Shown here: in pieces, positions 1 to 11,492 of the stretch | Position numbering within the stretch: position 1 is the stretch's first letter | How the letters are laid out: each line of letters opens with the position of its first letter | Assembly (NCBI GenBank): GCA_050084985.1 | Contig: JBITNC010000001.1 | Span: 15,190,001 to 15,254,000 of the forward strand | Reading direction: 5' to 3' | Source: Nageia nagi | Taxonomy: Eukaryota; Pinophyta | Length of the DNA: 64,000 nucleotides | Program-made: the position numbers and the translations under genes | Notes under the pieces: generated by a model | Databases searched by the model: none | What the model saw: only the letters and a program-made list of their open reading frames with translations | What the model was told of the DNA's origin: nothing

Positions 1-59
1 TAGACCTCCTTTGTGAGTTCCTTCATTAAAAAGTGCATTTTTTTCCTTCTATAATTAGT

Positions 60-1530
60 ATGGCTCAAGGACAAATTACTACCCAAAATGATATTCCTAA
101 TTAGACTGATGTTAGCCATTGGTTATAAAAGCTATGAAAATACTAGCTAAGTATGATGCAAGTGGAAAAAATCCTTATGAACATTGATAGGATGTAGGTT
201 CTCTTGATAGCATGCTGAATGAAAATACTACCTAAGTATGATGAGACTTTTAATGTTCTCCTTTCCTAAAAAATTTGTTAAATAGTTTAGGACTCTACCT
301 TTCTAGTCCATAAACACATGGGCAAACTTTTGTAAAGCCTTGGATAATCATTTTGGTAGAGATGGAAAATAATTTTATTTATGCAATCAACTCATTACTA
401 TTTAAAAACATCCTCATAAAATTATGGATGATTTCAACTTGAGGTTTGAAAAGACCTGAAAAAGAATTCTATTAATAATTAAATGAAATGTTGATCATGC
501 TCTCATATGCTTTAGGAAATATTTCCATCCAAAAGAGTTAAGGAGAATCTTGTGGCTAGTGGAAAGTTTCCTCCTAGAGGATTAATGCCTCATTTTCCTA
601 ACTTACCCCATAAGAATCTCAAATGTTGAATCCTAACCATGGAGTATTGGTATTAACCCCTCCACCACCAAAAGCCCCATATTAGTCTCAACCACTCATG
701 TTATCTTCTCCTCCAAATGTAAACATAAATACCAATTCTCAATATCAAGAATGATTAAACGACTGGAGATGACCATAAGAAATTTGGCAAATCAACTTAT
801 GCTAACAAAAAATACAAAATAAGAATCTAGCATATAAGACAACAAATTACACCTTTCCAAGAAAATATCCTCAATATCAAATTCCTACTAGTCAAGATAC
901 TTCTTCTATTTAGATAGTTATGGTATATACAACCACTTTTGAATTTAGTTCATCTAGGATGACTCAATGATATCCTCCTTATGTTGATCATCATTCACTT
1001 GACTCATGCATAGTTTATCAGCATCAATATTTGGGTATGCATTCTGACCAAATGGTGGAATATCCTACAAGTCTATAATAATAAAAAATTACTATTTATT
1101 TAATATCAAATGTGATAATGATGAATCTACAAGCACCTATGGTCACTGCTGATCAAACAACAAAAGTAAATATGAGAGCTTTTGCATATGTATTACCTCA
1201 ACAGGTCATACTCCTACAAGAAATGTACCTAATCCTAAAAGAACTAAATTCATAGTGCAACTCATAGCAAATATTTCAACTTTAAATAAATAATAGATAT
1301 CAAAAAAGATCTCATAGGCCCTGAAAAGGGCTTTATGATAAAAAAATTCAATAGCATATGGAAGTTAACCTATTGAAAATCAAATACCTCCTATTGAAAA
1401 GGTAACTTTACCTCCAAAAGCTCTTGAACAGTAACAAATAAATTTATTTTTCCCAAATATCTGTGTATTACTAAGCAACAAAGACAAAGGGCTACTCAAC
1501 AATACAAGGGAAATAATACACCAAACTTGA
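60..1530 (+). pseudogene. gag: Element A gag remnant
   Basis: The tract opens with ATG at 60 encoding Met-Ala-Gln, the same start as the gag of element B at 13,627 (- strand). Gag-like text is readable in pieces to about 600: a Lys-Tyr-Asp motif near 230-245, a Trp-Ala-Asn-Phe segment near 312, and a block near 420 like the gag dimerisation region. A Gln/Pro-rich linker follows to about 1,500. Stops and frameshifts occur every 20-40 codons, so no protein is made. Gag would package the element RNA into virus-like particles. No clean CCHC zinc knuckle is visible. Confidence 0.65.
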
Positions 1531-1819
1531 GTACGTTGACTCTTCCTATATCATATGATATTATGGAAGAATTAAAAATAACTCTAGCAAAGATATATAT
1601 ATTTGATGCATTGAGAATTCCTAGTCATATGGACCTATTACAAGAAGTATTGGCAATAAAAAATAGTAAAACATAATACTTTGGTAATAATGACATGTTG
1701 CTTAATGTAGAATTGCCTCCACCAACCCCTATAGTTTTGGTTAGACCTCCTCCATTCTATATTTATCTAATATTTGAAGGATGTATTGTACATAATTATC
1801 TTATGGATATGAGAGTTGT
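1531..1819 (+). pseudogene. Element A retropepsin, N-terminal part (interrupted)
   Basis: This is the start of the aspartic protease domain. It aligns by eye with the protease of element B (12,065-11,784, -): both have Phe-Asp-Ala-Leu-Arg-Ile, Leu-Leu-Gln-Glu, and Pro-Pro-Phe-Tyr followed by a Leu/Phe-Glu-Gly block. The active-site segment is degenerate; Asp-Met-Arg at about 1,805-1,813 stands where Asp-Ser/Thr-Gly is expected. The frame runs into the target duplication of element B and continues after it at 15,829. Confidence 0.7.
1815..1819. repeat. Left target-site duplication of element B
   Basis: The five bases GTTGT lie immediately left of the LTR start TGTTGATC. The partner at 15,829-15,833 is GTTGC. 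One copy is removed with the element on paper, and the protease frame of element A then joins across the site. Confidence 0.8.
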
Positions 1820-3654
1820 TGTTGATCAAGATAATGTAACCTAAGGGTTTAGTTTGGCAAGTTCTCCATTGCTTTATAACAATAGGGTTCTTGAAAGAGT
1901 AGAAGTGGTTGGATAATATGCTCATGGGGTTTTCTACATAATATTCAAGTTATAGGTCGGTTCCTATCTATGAAAAAGGTTGAAACTAATAGGAAAGAGA
2001 TAAAAACCTAAACTATTGAATAAGAAAATACAAAGAACATAAAAATAAACCATACTAATCAACCCAAGCATCAATTCTCAAGAAGTAATCCATAGCTAAG
2101 ACTAAGGATAGATCAACTACCTCACTCTTAGGGTCTCGCAAGTGCAATATGCAACCACAACTGTAGACAAACCTTCATACATAACAATAAAAAAATAAGA
2201 TAATAGCCACAAAATGCAAAGGGAAAAATACCATAATATTGCATTATCATATATGGAAATAATTCTTACACTAGGCAACTTTGCTAAATGTGTGACCTTT
2301 TGGACCCCTAATGATCCACTATTTATAATATTCTATTTACAATGGGTGGTTATCCACCATTAAAGACTATAACTACCTCTTTGAATAAGAACAATATAAA
2401 CTTAAATATTTACAACATGTATAGGAGAATCTGTAACTGTAACTAATTATGGATTATGGTCCCAATGCAGTGCTAATTCTTGGAATTTATAGACCTTCAA
2501 TCATGTACCTATCCAATCGTAATCAGTTAGCCTTTGTCTCTTGATCATGGTACATTTGAACTATTGTAGAATTTATGAGATATGGTTCACCATCTTTGTA
2601 TGTACAATGAACTTGCTTCATCAATCGATGACCTAGCAACCCTTTATGATCATTAAATGTTTCTTCTATAGTTCTACTATTTAATATTGTAAGGGTGAAG
2701 GAAGATATAACCATTCAAACCTAAGAGTGAACTACTACTACCATGTGGAAATGAGTTGTAATTGACATATTGGTAGAGTTTTGAGGGTCACACACTCTTG
2801 CTTAAGTGGAACCAGGTGTTCATCTTCTCTTATAGTCTTTACTTATCCCTAGTAGCTCTTGTTATGCTTTGGTAGGGATTATTGAATACCTATGGAACTT
2901 ATCACTCACCAATTTCTCCTTAAAAGTGTGACATCATCACTCAAAATTGGTAGGGTCTATTGAATATAGATTTGTGAATATCTCCTACCTTGAAGAACTA
3001 TTAGGAGCACCTGTTGACTAATCCATCTAAAGTCCACTAATTTTTGACTAAAGATATGATGTCACCATTATATTTTCATGGTCCTTACTTCACTTAACTC
3101 TTGTGACAACATTATCTACTACATGAATTAACCTAAACTAATAACTATGTACAATAGGGCCCAATAATAACCCTTGAACTATATAAGAATGAAACTTAAG
3201 TATTGGACTCAAGATAGGGCCCAGATTAGACCTAAACAAACCCATAAATGACTTAGCCAATTTTACAAAATGGACACTCTCCATTTTATGACTTATACAC
3301 ATATCTTGAACATGACTCATTCAACTATGTACAAATAACACCTGCCTTGAAACAAAATGGTAGTTTTGAATTACTTTTTAGTGACTAAGATCTAGCAATA
3401 TGAACATGACCTAGAAATATCTTAAACAAAACCAAGCCATAGCTAAGTGCATATATACACAAGATTCTTGAGCAAAGACTAAGCATATACAATTTTATAC
3501 TGAAGACTAAATCTATACAAGTATTTACAATTGAAATAAAAGGGAATAAAAAGTGGGAATTATATAAGGGGTTTTATTGGGAAAAATAATGAATGAAAGA
3601 ATAATGAATGTAAAGAATATTACCCTTTTAGAGTGTAATTCTACAATAATAACA
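1820..3654 (-). repeat. Element B 3' LTR
   Basis: About 1,835 bp, beginning TGTTGATC and ending AATAACA on the + strand. It is a direct repeat of 14,015-15,828 along its whole length. It contains a 63-codon open frame (2,714-2,523, -) that is also open in the other LTR. Confidence 0.9.
2523..2714 (-). other. Small open frame inside the 3' LTR of element B
   Basis: This is a 63-codon open frame in the sense orientation of element B. The other LTR keeps the same frame open at 14,905-14,714. Roughly two thirds of residues agree and the differences are scattered. Conservation is explained by LTR duplication alone. I recognise no domain and doubt that it is a gene. Confidence 0.3.
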
Positions 3655-3730
3655 ATCTTCTAAAGGCTCTTTTGAGTCTTCAATGTGCTAAAGAATAGGA
3701 TCCTTACTAACCACTCCCACTTGCTTGCCT

Positions 3731-6700
3731 AGTTGTATCCTTTTATGGGACTTGTTATTGAGGGATCAATTCTATTGGCAAAAAGGGTAGCCATTTCTTG
3801 TACAAATCCTATAAATCCTTATCATCTACTTGTGATAGTATGGGTAATGCTAAAAATATTTCAATTTTTGCTTTGAAGCCCATTAGGACATTGTCCAATC
3901 TACCAAAATTCAAAAATCTTGTAACTACCTCTTGAGCTTGCTCATTCATCTCTTGCAAATCTACAAGTTGCTTCTCAAACAAGTTTATTGCTTCATCTTT
4001 TTCCAAAAATGATTTATTATTTACCACCCATCCATTGGCACTACTTTATACATCTAACTCCTCCCATAATTTGGGATCCTTCAATTGAATTAAAGAATTA
4101 AAAAAAATATTCACAAAACTTATCTCTACTTTTATTTGACCTTTTTTCAAGCCTAGGGCTAATGCTAAATTCTTTAAATCATATATATATTCTATTGTTC
4201 TGAAAATTATTTGTCTTGGCCTTAGATTTATAGTAGCCAAAACTTTTTCTATTATGATCTTGAGCCAGCTTTTCATTTACTCAATTTTTTCTCTTGAGGC
4301 TACTAGGGCCAACTATTGGAGTGTAGTATGAGCATCATACTAAAGTACAACCTATTATGCTTGAGTTTTCAAATGATACAACTTTTACAAGCTAACCATT
4401 CTCTCTCCAACTTGCTCCACTAAATTATTCCTATAATTTTTAATAATCTACAACAACTTTACCTTGTCATCATTTAAAATTTTATTAGTTTCCATAATAT
4501 TTTTAAGCTCTTTCTTTATTTTTTGAGCTTTTTTCTTGTCAATTACGCTTGGACTGAGCCTTTAGCTCTTTAGTTTGTTTCTTTAACTTCTCCATCTCTA
4601 CCTTAGCATCCTACATGATCTTATCATGCTCATATTTCTATTTGGCCAACTTTTGAATTAACTCATTATTTTTGTTTTACAATCCCAACACCATTTTATC
4701 CTTCTATGAGCAATCTTCTTTGAATTGATCAACTTTCTTATTTAGTTTCTTTATTTTATTCTACATAGGCTAGAGATTTTTTCCCATTGCCAGGGTAATA
4801 TTTACCAAAAACCTAGACTAATCCACTTTTAGGGAATTTTGCATTTTAACATCTACTACAAAGATAAGGGTTTTGTCTAAGGTCTCTTCCTTGAAGGGCA
4901 TCTATACAATTCTAATAACCCTTGTATATGTAACTCTACTAAAAAATCTTCCTTCTTGCTCTAGGAGTGTAGGGTTTTATTAATAAATGTTACCTATTCA
5001 ATGGGCTCTATCACTTACATCAAAAAATGCTTTGTATTTCCTCATCTGAGGTGGTTGAATAAGGAATTAAAGAATGTTGAGATGTACATGCCTTAGAAGT
5101 TGATGCAAGTGTTTTTGGAGCAAACATATCTTTTATTATTTCCAAAAGGGGTTCTTCTTATTATTTTTGTTCTTCTACTTAAGTAGTGGCTTCTTCTTTC
5201 TCTTGTATCTTGTCCATTGGGTTGAAGTATTTCTTCTTATTGGGATCATCATCATCATCATCATCTTTTCCAGCTTCTCCACCTACTGCTACTATTATTT
5301 TCCCTACTCCAAGCACATTCCCTCCCTATTGTTGCACTTCATCCTCAAGCTCTTCTGGTGCATATTGAAATACTACCATGCCTATGCTTTGGGGTTTATG
5401 GGTATCTACATCTCTAACAGTTTTGTATCTCTTTTACTTGGCTTTGGATCTTCTTCATGTATCTGTGGCGATGGGATCTGAGCATTCTTAGCCACTGTTG
5501 GATTTATTGGAGTCTTTTGTGCTTTATTTGGGGTCTATTGCTCATCGATTGGTTCTTTGAATATTAACTTAATTCTTCTTTATTTCTTTAGGGAAGTCTC
5601 CACAAGAGTAGTAGGTGTTTCAACCAAAGTTTCATTTCTCTTCCTTGGTCCTACCTTGGAGCTTGAACTTTCTTCAAGTTTTCTTCTCTTTAGCTCCTTA
5701 AGCTCTTCTACTTGTTATGCTAATGGCTAATCATCTTGTGATGCCTTGCCTTCAAAATTCATGAATAATGGTTGCCCTATTTCTGGCAATAGGTCTTTCA
5801 GATATTATGAATGCTAGTAGTGATCATGCTTGAATTCACCAAAAGGATTATTTTCCACATGTACCACCTTTGTGGTATATTCAAATCTATATTTTGTAAA
5901 ATATTCAATTTTATTGGGATCCCATTTACATTCATCTTGGAACTATACAATAACCTTTAGGATCAAAGCAAAATCTTGTCTCTTGGTTTCCCATAGTTTA
6001 TATTTCTTTATTCCCTCAAAGGTCATCCATGCCATATCCAAAATGCCAAATTCCCACTTTGAGGAGGCTTCAGCTTCCTTATCCATTTGTTTTACAAAAT
6101 ATTCAACATGTGATCAAGCTTCATGACTAAATATCAGGTGTTTCTTATTTACTTTTACATTTTTTTAAATTCCCCTATGGGGTCATACATCCATGGCAAT
6201 TCTAATTTTTCTAATTTAAAATTTTGAATCAAAAAATTAGATAACTCTTCTATACATTCTACTCTTAACAAAGTGAAACTTTTTCTATAGCAGGCATTTT
6301 GATTACAGGCTTAAAATTACCTCCTGATCTATATCTAGTTTCTATGGCACATATTTGTCTACCCATATCTAAAGAATATAATTAGGGGGTAAAAGAATTG
6401 GGTAGCAAGAAAGGAGTTTCAAAATACCTATACCTTATAATTACATTCCTTTCCTTTAGGAACTACTAGTCTCCAATTTTATTTTTGCCTTGCAGCTCTT
6501 TTGGATAGTCTAGTGCAATCTATGGATAGTTCTCCCTATGAGAATCTTCATGATAGGGGAAAACTATTTCTCCATGAAATCATAATATCAACCATGAAAT
6601 TTGGTAAGTGTCTAAACCCTCATATCAATTGGTACAGGAGCTATGGAAGTACTTTCTAGCACTATGGATAACCCTTCATCAACCAAAAATTGTAAATTTT

Positions 6701-7934
6701 GGTGGACTATCAACCACCATAAATATGAGGAGTTCCTGAAATCTCCCTTATTGATATTAAATAGATTATTTATAGTTGCATTCGATAATAAGGTAGCAAA
6801 ATCATAACAAACCAAACCTTCAATAATGTTATAAGCCATCCTGACCATGGCTTCATCTATTTCTATTTGGGTCATCCAACCAAGAATGATTACTAGAGCT
6901 CATAGGACCTATTTGTCCCATAATTTTTCAAACTTATCAACATCATAGCTCTAGTGCATCTTGGTGGTATTTTTGGCATATCTCTCATTGATCTAGTTGA
7001 TCATGTCATCCCCATATTAATAAAAGTCTTGCTTTTCCTTTTTTAGATCAATTTGGTTTTTAACATGAGAGGTCCAATTGTTAGGAACTATAAATGCATT
7101 TATAATGATGGTAGGGGTGTATTTTAGGAAGGTGTCTAGCTGATACTCTAACTCTTCCTCACCCTCCTTTTTCTCCTTATATTCCCTTACGATGTAGCTC
7201 TATAGACTGTGCCTTAATGCTATGGCAATGAGGAGTTTCAGGAAGGTAAAAGACTCATATGGAATAAAATATGCCATGCTTTGATTGATCATCACATTAT
7301 CCCATATTTTCATAATTTTACCTTTTCCAATGACCTTCAACCTCTCATGTTGTAATAATGGCCTTTCAAGGTCCACACACTAGGTATCCATGTGACTCAA
7401 AACCTCCCTCTTCATCTAGTCCACTTTGGGAGCATTCTCTAGGTATTCTTCATGTATTTTTGACAGTTCCTCAGCTCCCTTCCCTGAAACAATTGTGGCC
7501 TACTCTAGTTTAACCATTATACTTAGTAATTTCATAGTAGATCTAGTAAACATAAAGCTCCCATTCAACTATGTCATCAATAAAACTCCTTCACACCCTA
7601 CCACTAAAAGCTCTGAGAATAATATAGCTTTGTAAACACTCAAAAACTTGGGCCCTCAAATTTCCTAAGTGAGGAATTATAGAGTTAGGACTATGTTTTA
7701 TTTATTTGGGATTTTTGACTCCCACTTATTAATGAAAATTAATGCATTAGGAATGTTGGGATTTGCATGGAGTGTTGTGTCATACTTGATAGGTAGGATA
7801 GCATTTAACTCAGTTGCATTGATTTAAATTATGAGGTGAGGTGTAGGATAGGAGCTTTTTTTTAGGCAATCCAATGTTGGAAGGCCAATCCTTTGATAAT
7901 ACATATTGCAACCATCAAACTTGACCACCACCAT
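3731..7934 (-). pseudogene. Element B extra coding tract between integrase and 3' LTR (unknown protein)
   Basis: This degenerate coding tract of about 1,400 codons runs in element sense from an ATG at 7,934 to just before the 3' LTR. Open pieces include 6,875-6,612, 4,276-4,046 and 4,027-3,809. The N-terminal third has Trp/Tyr/Phe-rich globular-looking text. The middle (about 5,700-5,150) is Ser/Thr/Pro/Lys-rich with a GAT microsatellite. The C-terminal third (about 4,750-3,800) is rich in Lys, Glu, Leu and Gln with heptad-like spacing, consistent with coiled coil. No membrane-spanning stretch or signal peptide is visible, so an env-like role is not supported. The same tract is recognisable in element A at 21,320-25,900 and probably in element F at 62,380-64,000. 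Some angiosperm Ty3/gypsy lineages carry extra ORFs, but I cannot name this one. Confidence 0.65.
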
Positions 7935-8044
7935 GTCTAGTAAATGTTAATATTAATGGCTATTTAACACCTTGGGAAGTGCACTGATGGAAAACATAAT
8001 ATATATAATTTTTTTAAAGTATCAAAAGTAAGAGCTATTTATAC

Positions 8045-9165
8045 TATAAATGCTTAATGAGTGTTCTAAAATCACCCAATTATCTGGTAATGTTTGAGAT
8101 GGATCTTGTTCACTGGTATAGGTAGCTCCTAGGACCCAAAACTATCTCATAGTCTAAACACATTATTTTGAATGGCCTCAATGATAATATAAGGGCTGCT
8201 CCATCAGGAATCAAATTTTTGGTGCCTCTTGATATTTTCTCTTTTCTTGTCCCATTTTAGGACTATATCTCCAACTTCAAACTTCACTTGGGAAGACTTC
8301 TTTTTGTTGAACCACCTTTTAATAATATTTTTTCTATGTTGGAAAGTCTGATAATCTTTATTTTTATCTTCTTCTAGCTTGATCAATTGATTTAATCTAA
8401 CTTGCAATGGCTCAAAGTCATAATCTTCCAAATCATAGAGAATGTTTAGTACATGAAACTTTAGATGAATAGGTAGCACTAGTATCTTACCATAAACTAA
8501 TGCATAGGGAGATGTTTTGATAGCTGACTTGATACTGATTCTATCATCCCATAATGCATAGTCTAACTTTGTGTGCAACTACCTAGGATGATAGAGCCAT
8601 TATCTGATAGCTAAGAAAAGCATTACGACCAATGAATGTAGAGACATTATCTAATACAATGGTATGTGGGATATCAAAATGAGTGATCAATCTCTTTATC
8701 ATCTCTATTACTACCTCTTGATCTACACTCTTACATAGTATGAATTTTGACCATCTTGTAAAGTAGTCTATTATAGTCAAGATAAATTCATGATTTGTTG
8801 AAGATTTAATATTAATAACACCAATGAAATTCAAACCACATTGTTGAAAGGGTTCTTCAACAACCACAAGTTTCATAGGCATAGCAACTTGTCTTCTCTT
8901 ACCCACATACCTGCTATATTTATCACATTCTCAAGCTATTTTGAAAAGTAGGCCAATAATATCTCACTTGTAATATATTTACTATTGTAGTAGGACCACT
9001 GTAATGTCCTTCAGAAAATCCATAGTGAAACTCATGTAAGATCCTATGAGCTTCATATTAAGTTACACATCTTAATAGGGTTTGATAAAAAAATTTCCTT
9101 TCTTCTAAAATAAATAATATTTTGCTTTATCCAATCACTCTCCTCATTTGCATGCTCATCATCCT
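8045..9165 (-). pseudogene. Element B integrase
   Basis: This is a DDE integrase, which would insert the cDNA into the genome. The degenerate N-terminal His/Cys zinc region lies at about 9,165-8,910. The core starts with the Glu-Pro-Phe-Gln-Gln-Cys-Gly-Leu block at about 8,850. The first catalytic Asp is changed to Asn (Leu-Asn-Phe-Ile); the second lies in Val-Leu-Asp-Asn near 8,650. The core continues at 8,578-8,204, and the tail has Val-Leu-Lys-Trp-Asp, Lys-Phe-Asp-Ser and Pro-Ile-Pro-Val-Asn, typical of Tat/Athila-type integrases. There is no chromodomain. Stops and the Asp-to-Asn change make it inactive. Confidence 0.85.
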
Positions 9166-9169
9166 CAAT

Positions 9170-9700
9170 AATAACAATCATGTGTGTTGCCTCTATTATG
9201 TTTTCATAGAGAGATCTTCCTTGATAAGCCTGGTTGGTTTAATTTCAACATCATATTTCATTATCCTTGTAATCCAACCATCTTTTTCTTCATCTAATTC
9301 TCCTTGGATAACATAATTTCTTACATCAAGGTGAATGGTGTAAACCAAAATTTTATTCTGAGACACATAATACTTAAACTTTTTAACCCTCTCATAAAAA
9401 AAAATACTTACTCCTTAATGAATGAGTACCTTTTTTGATGTTGATGCAGTGTTTAACTATGAAAGGCTATATAATGTTCTTTTTTATCATCCTTTTATGC
9501 TAGAATGGTCGTAATGTTTTTCTTAGCTCCATAATTATACATAATAAAATCCTTAGAAAAATATAGATTTTTCAAAATTGGAGCTTCTGTTGTTTCTCTC
9601 TTGATGTTATGAAAATCTTATTTTGCTCATATGACCAAGAAAACTGAGCATGTTTCTTCAGCATTGTAGTGATTGGAGAAATAATCTTAGAAAAATCTCT
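9170..9700 (-). pseudogene. Element B classical (gypsy) RNase H
   Basis: Heavily frameshifted text lies between reverse transcriptase and integrase. Readable blocks are the Phe-Ser-Trp-Ser entry motif (about 9,640), a Tyr-Val-Ser-Gln segment (about 9,370) and the Glu-Ile-Lys-Pro-Thr-Lys-Leu exit motif (about 9,240), which is characteristic of Tat/Athila pol. It would degrade RNA in RNA-DNA hybrids during reverse transcription. This is the second RNase H of the element; the other lies before the reverse transcriptase. Confidence 0.65.
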
Positions 9701-9759
9701 AATAAATTTTCTAACAAAATTAATTTGACCAAGGAAGGACTATAAGGCCTTCTTATTTG

Positions 9760-10480
9760 AGGGAAAAGGCAATGCCTCAATAGGTTTGACCCTATCAAGA
9801 TAAATTGCTAGCACTTATCCTAAAATAATATGACCAAGTAATTTTTCCTAGTTTACCATAAAAATAGATTTTTTAGGATTAATGGAAATCCCAAATTACA
9901 TGGATTTCTCAAAAACTTTCCTAAGGTGGTGTATGTGATCCTTTCTACTTTTATAAAATACAATAATATCATCTAAATAAATCAAGATTAATTTTTTGAT
10001 CAACTCATCAAAGGCATGGTCCATAGCTCTCTGAAATGTAGCCCTAGCATTAGAGAGACCAAAAGGCATTCTCTAAAATGCAAATGTTACACACTTAGTT
10101 GTAAAAGTAGTTTTATACTAGTCCTCATCCTTTACCTAGATTTGATTTAATCTTAGAAAGCTATCAATCATAGAAAAACAACATGCACTAGCTACTGTTT
10201 GTAGGATTTATTCCATAGGAGGAAGAGGATAGTTATATTTTAGGGACACTTGATTTAGATTCTTGAAATCCACACATAGTTTGATTTCTCTATTCTATTT
10301 TCTTATTTGGACCAAGTTAGCTACCCAAGTAGAGTGCTTAAGAGGATAAATTATTTTAGCATCTAGGAGCTTAAGCAACTCTTGTTTCATAGCTTCTTCT
10401 ATCCTTGGGTTTACAAGCCTCTACTTTTGCCTATATGGTTTTGCATCTGGCATAAGTTCAATGGTATGTTGGATCACATT
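9760..10480 (-). pseudogene. Element B reverse transcriptase
   Basis: This is a gypsy reverse transcriptase read right to left. Blocks in order are: Val-Asn-Pro-Arg-Ile-Glu-Glu-Ala and Lys-Gln-Glu-Leu-Leu-Lys-Leu-Leu (about 10,410-10,350), Tyr-Pro-Leu-Pro-Pro-Met-Glu (about 10,225), Phe-Ser-Met-Ile-Asp (about 10,170), Arg-Met-Pro-Phe-Gly-Leu-Ser-Asn-Ala (about 10,075-10,045), catalytic Tyr-Leu-Asp-Asp at about 9,980-9,966, and the thumb block Ser-Phe-Leu-Gly-Gln-Ile-Asn-Phe-Val (about 9,730). Several stops fall at expected Gln positions, for example before Arg-Met-Pro-Phe-Gly and after Pro-Pro-Met-Glu. It lies between the archaeal-like RNase H and the classical RNase H. Confidence 0.9.
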
Positions 10481-10909
10481 CTTATCATAAGTTTTGAGAT
10501 CATCATAAGTCCACGTAATTACCTTGGTGAACTCATGATAAATTTGAAGTAGCATTTTTTTCTTCCTCAGTGCATTATGATCAAATATTTATACTTTTTT
10601 TTTATTTCAACTTCCATATCCAAATGAATTTCCTTTTGAATAGCTAGTATTTTGTACCTTTGAATTTTTTTATAGTCAAATAATCATTCAAAAGAAAGTA
10701 AAACTCTAGGTATAACATTATTTCTTAGTTGAATAACATCTTATTCTTAAAAATAATTAAGGTGTTTTGTGACACCAAAGGTGTGAGCTACTACTTCATC
10801 TATCAAAAAATTAATAATATGATCATCAGAGTTAAAGGCATACCAAAAATTTATAGTATTAGGTATAGATGGCCTACACAAAATTTGACTCTATAGCTTC
10901 CTCTTTTGT

Positions 10910-11320
10910 GATGAGTAGAATTAAAATGTGCTCCTTTACAAGAAAGTACATCAACAATTCAATTTAATTTTTTAGGAATTATAATGAAATTGATTGCCAA
11001 TAATGATTTAAGTAGGTCCCATACCCTATTCCTATTAGTATTCAAATAATGATGCCTTGCACTAATCTTATCTGTCACTTGATTAATGAGTAGCTCAGAA
11101 TCCCCATGGACTACTAGATATCTGACACCCATGTTGATAGATTTAGATAGCCCTAAATAGAGATCTTCATATTTAGCTACATTATTGGTGCAAGTCCATG
11201 TGAATATGAAAGAAAACCTTTTCATATGTCCCTCAGGTGACTTAAAAACAACACCAACACTGCAAGAATGCTTGCATCTAGCCCCATCAAAGAACATTGT
11301 CCATACTTCATGTTCCCTTT
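10910..11320 (-). pseudogene. Element B archaeal-like RNase H, upstream of the reverse transcriptase
   Basis: This is an RNase H of the type found as a second copy in Tat retrotransposons. An open frame of 112 codons (11,297-10,959) has Phe-Phe-Asp-Gly-Ala-Arg, Gly-Val-Val-Phe, Cys-Thr-Asn-Asn-Val-Ala-Lys-Tyr-Glu (a family Glu replaced by Lys), His-Gly-Asp-Ser-Glu-Leu and Ile-Ile-Pro-Lys. The last Asp of the family follows a stop as Ile-Val-Asp near 10,950. It sits between protease and reverse transcriptase. In the angiosperm Tat/Ogre elements I know of, this domain follows the classical RNase H instead. Element A shows the same order. Confidence 0.8.
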
Positions 11321-11492
11321 TAGTTCATATTAAAATTGGTTGAATATTCTCATGCAAGCAATAATTACACATACCAATATTAATGACCTAATAATTAATG
11401 TCATTTGCTAAAATTATGTTCATGGTTATTAAGGATTCGATGAGTGGATCCCTTTCAAAGATATCTACTTCATCAAATTCATTCATACAATT

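Larger units (their letters stand above)
1..1819 (+). mobile_element. Element A, left part: Tat-like Ty3/gypsy retrotransposon (gag and start of protease)
   Basis: This is the left half of a degenerate Ty3/gypsy element read on the + strand. It holds a gag-like tract and the first part of the aspartic protease. It stops at 1,819, where element B was inserted, and the same gene resumes at 15,829. The 5' LTR and primer-binding site must lie to the left of the window. Assignment to the Tat group rests on the right half (integrase tail, additional RNase H). Confidence 0.8.

Noticed and set aside
5167-6126. Open frames on the + strand in 5,167-6,126
   Set aside because: They run antisense to the extra coding tract of element B; the serine/isoleucine runs come from the ATC microsatellite and C/T-rich complement.
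3731-7934. Env-like gene in the extra tract of element B
   Set aside because: The position fits, but I see no signal peptide, no C-terminal membrane segment and no fusion-like hydrophobic stretch.
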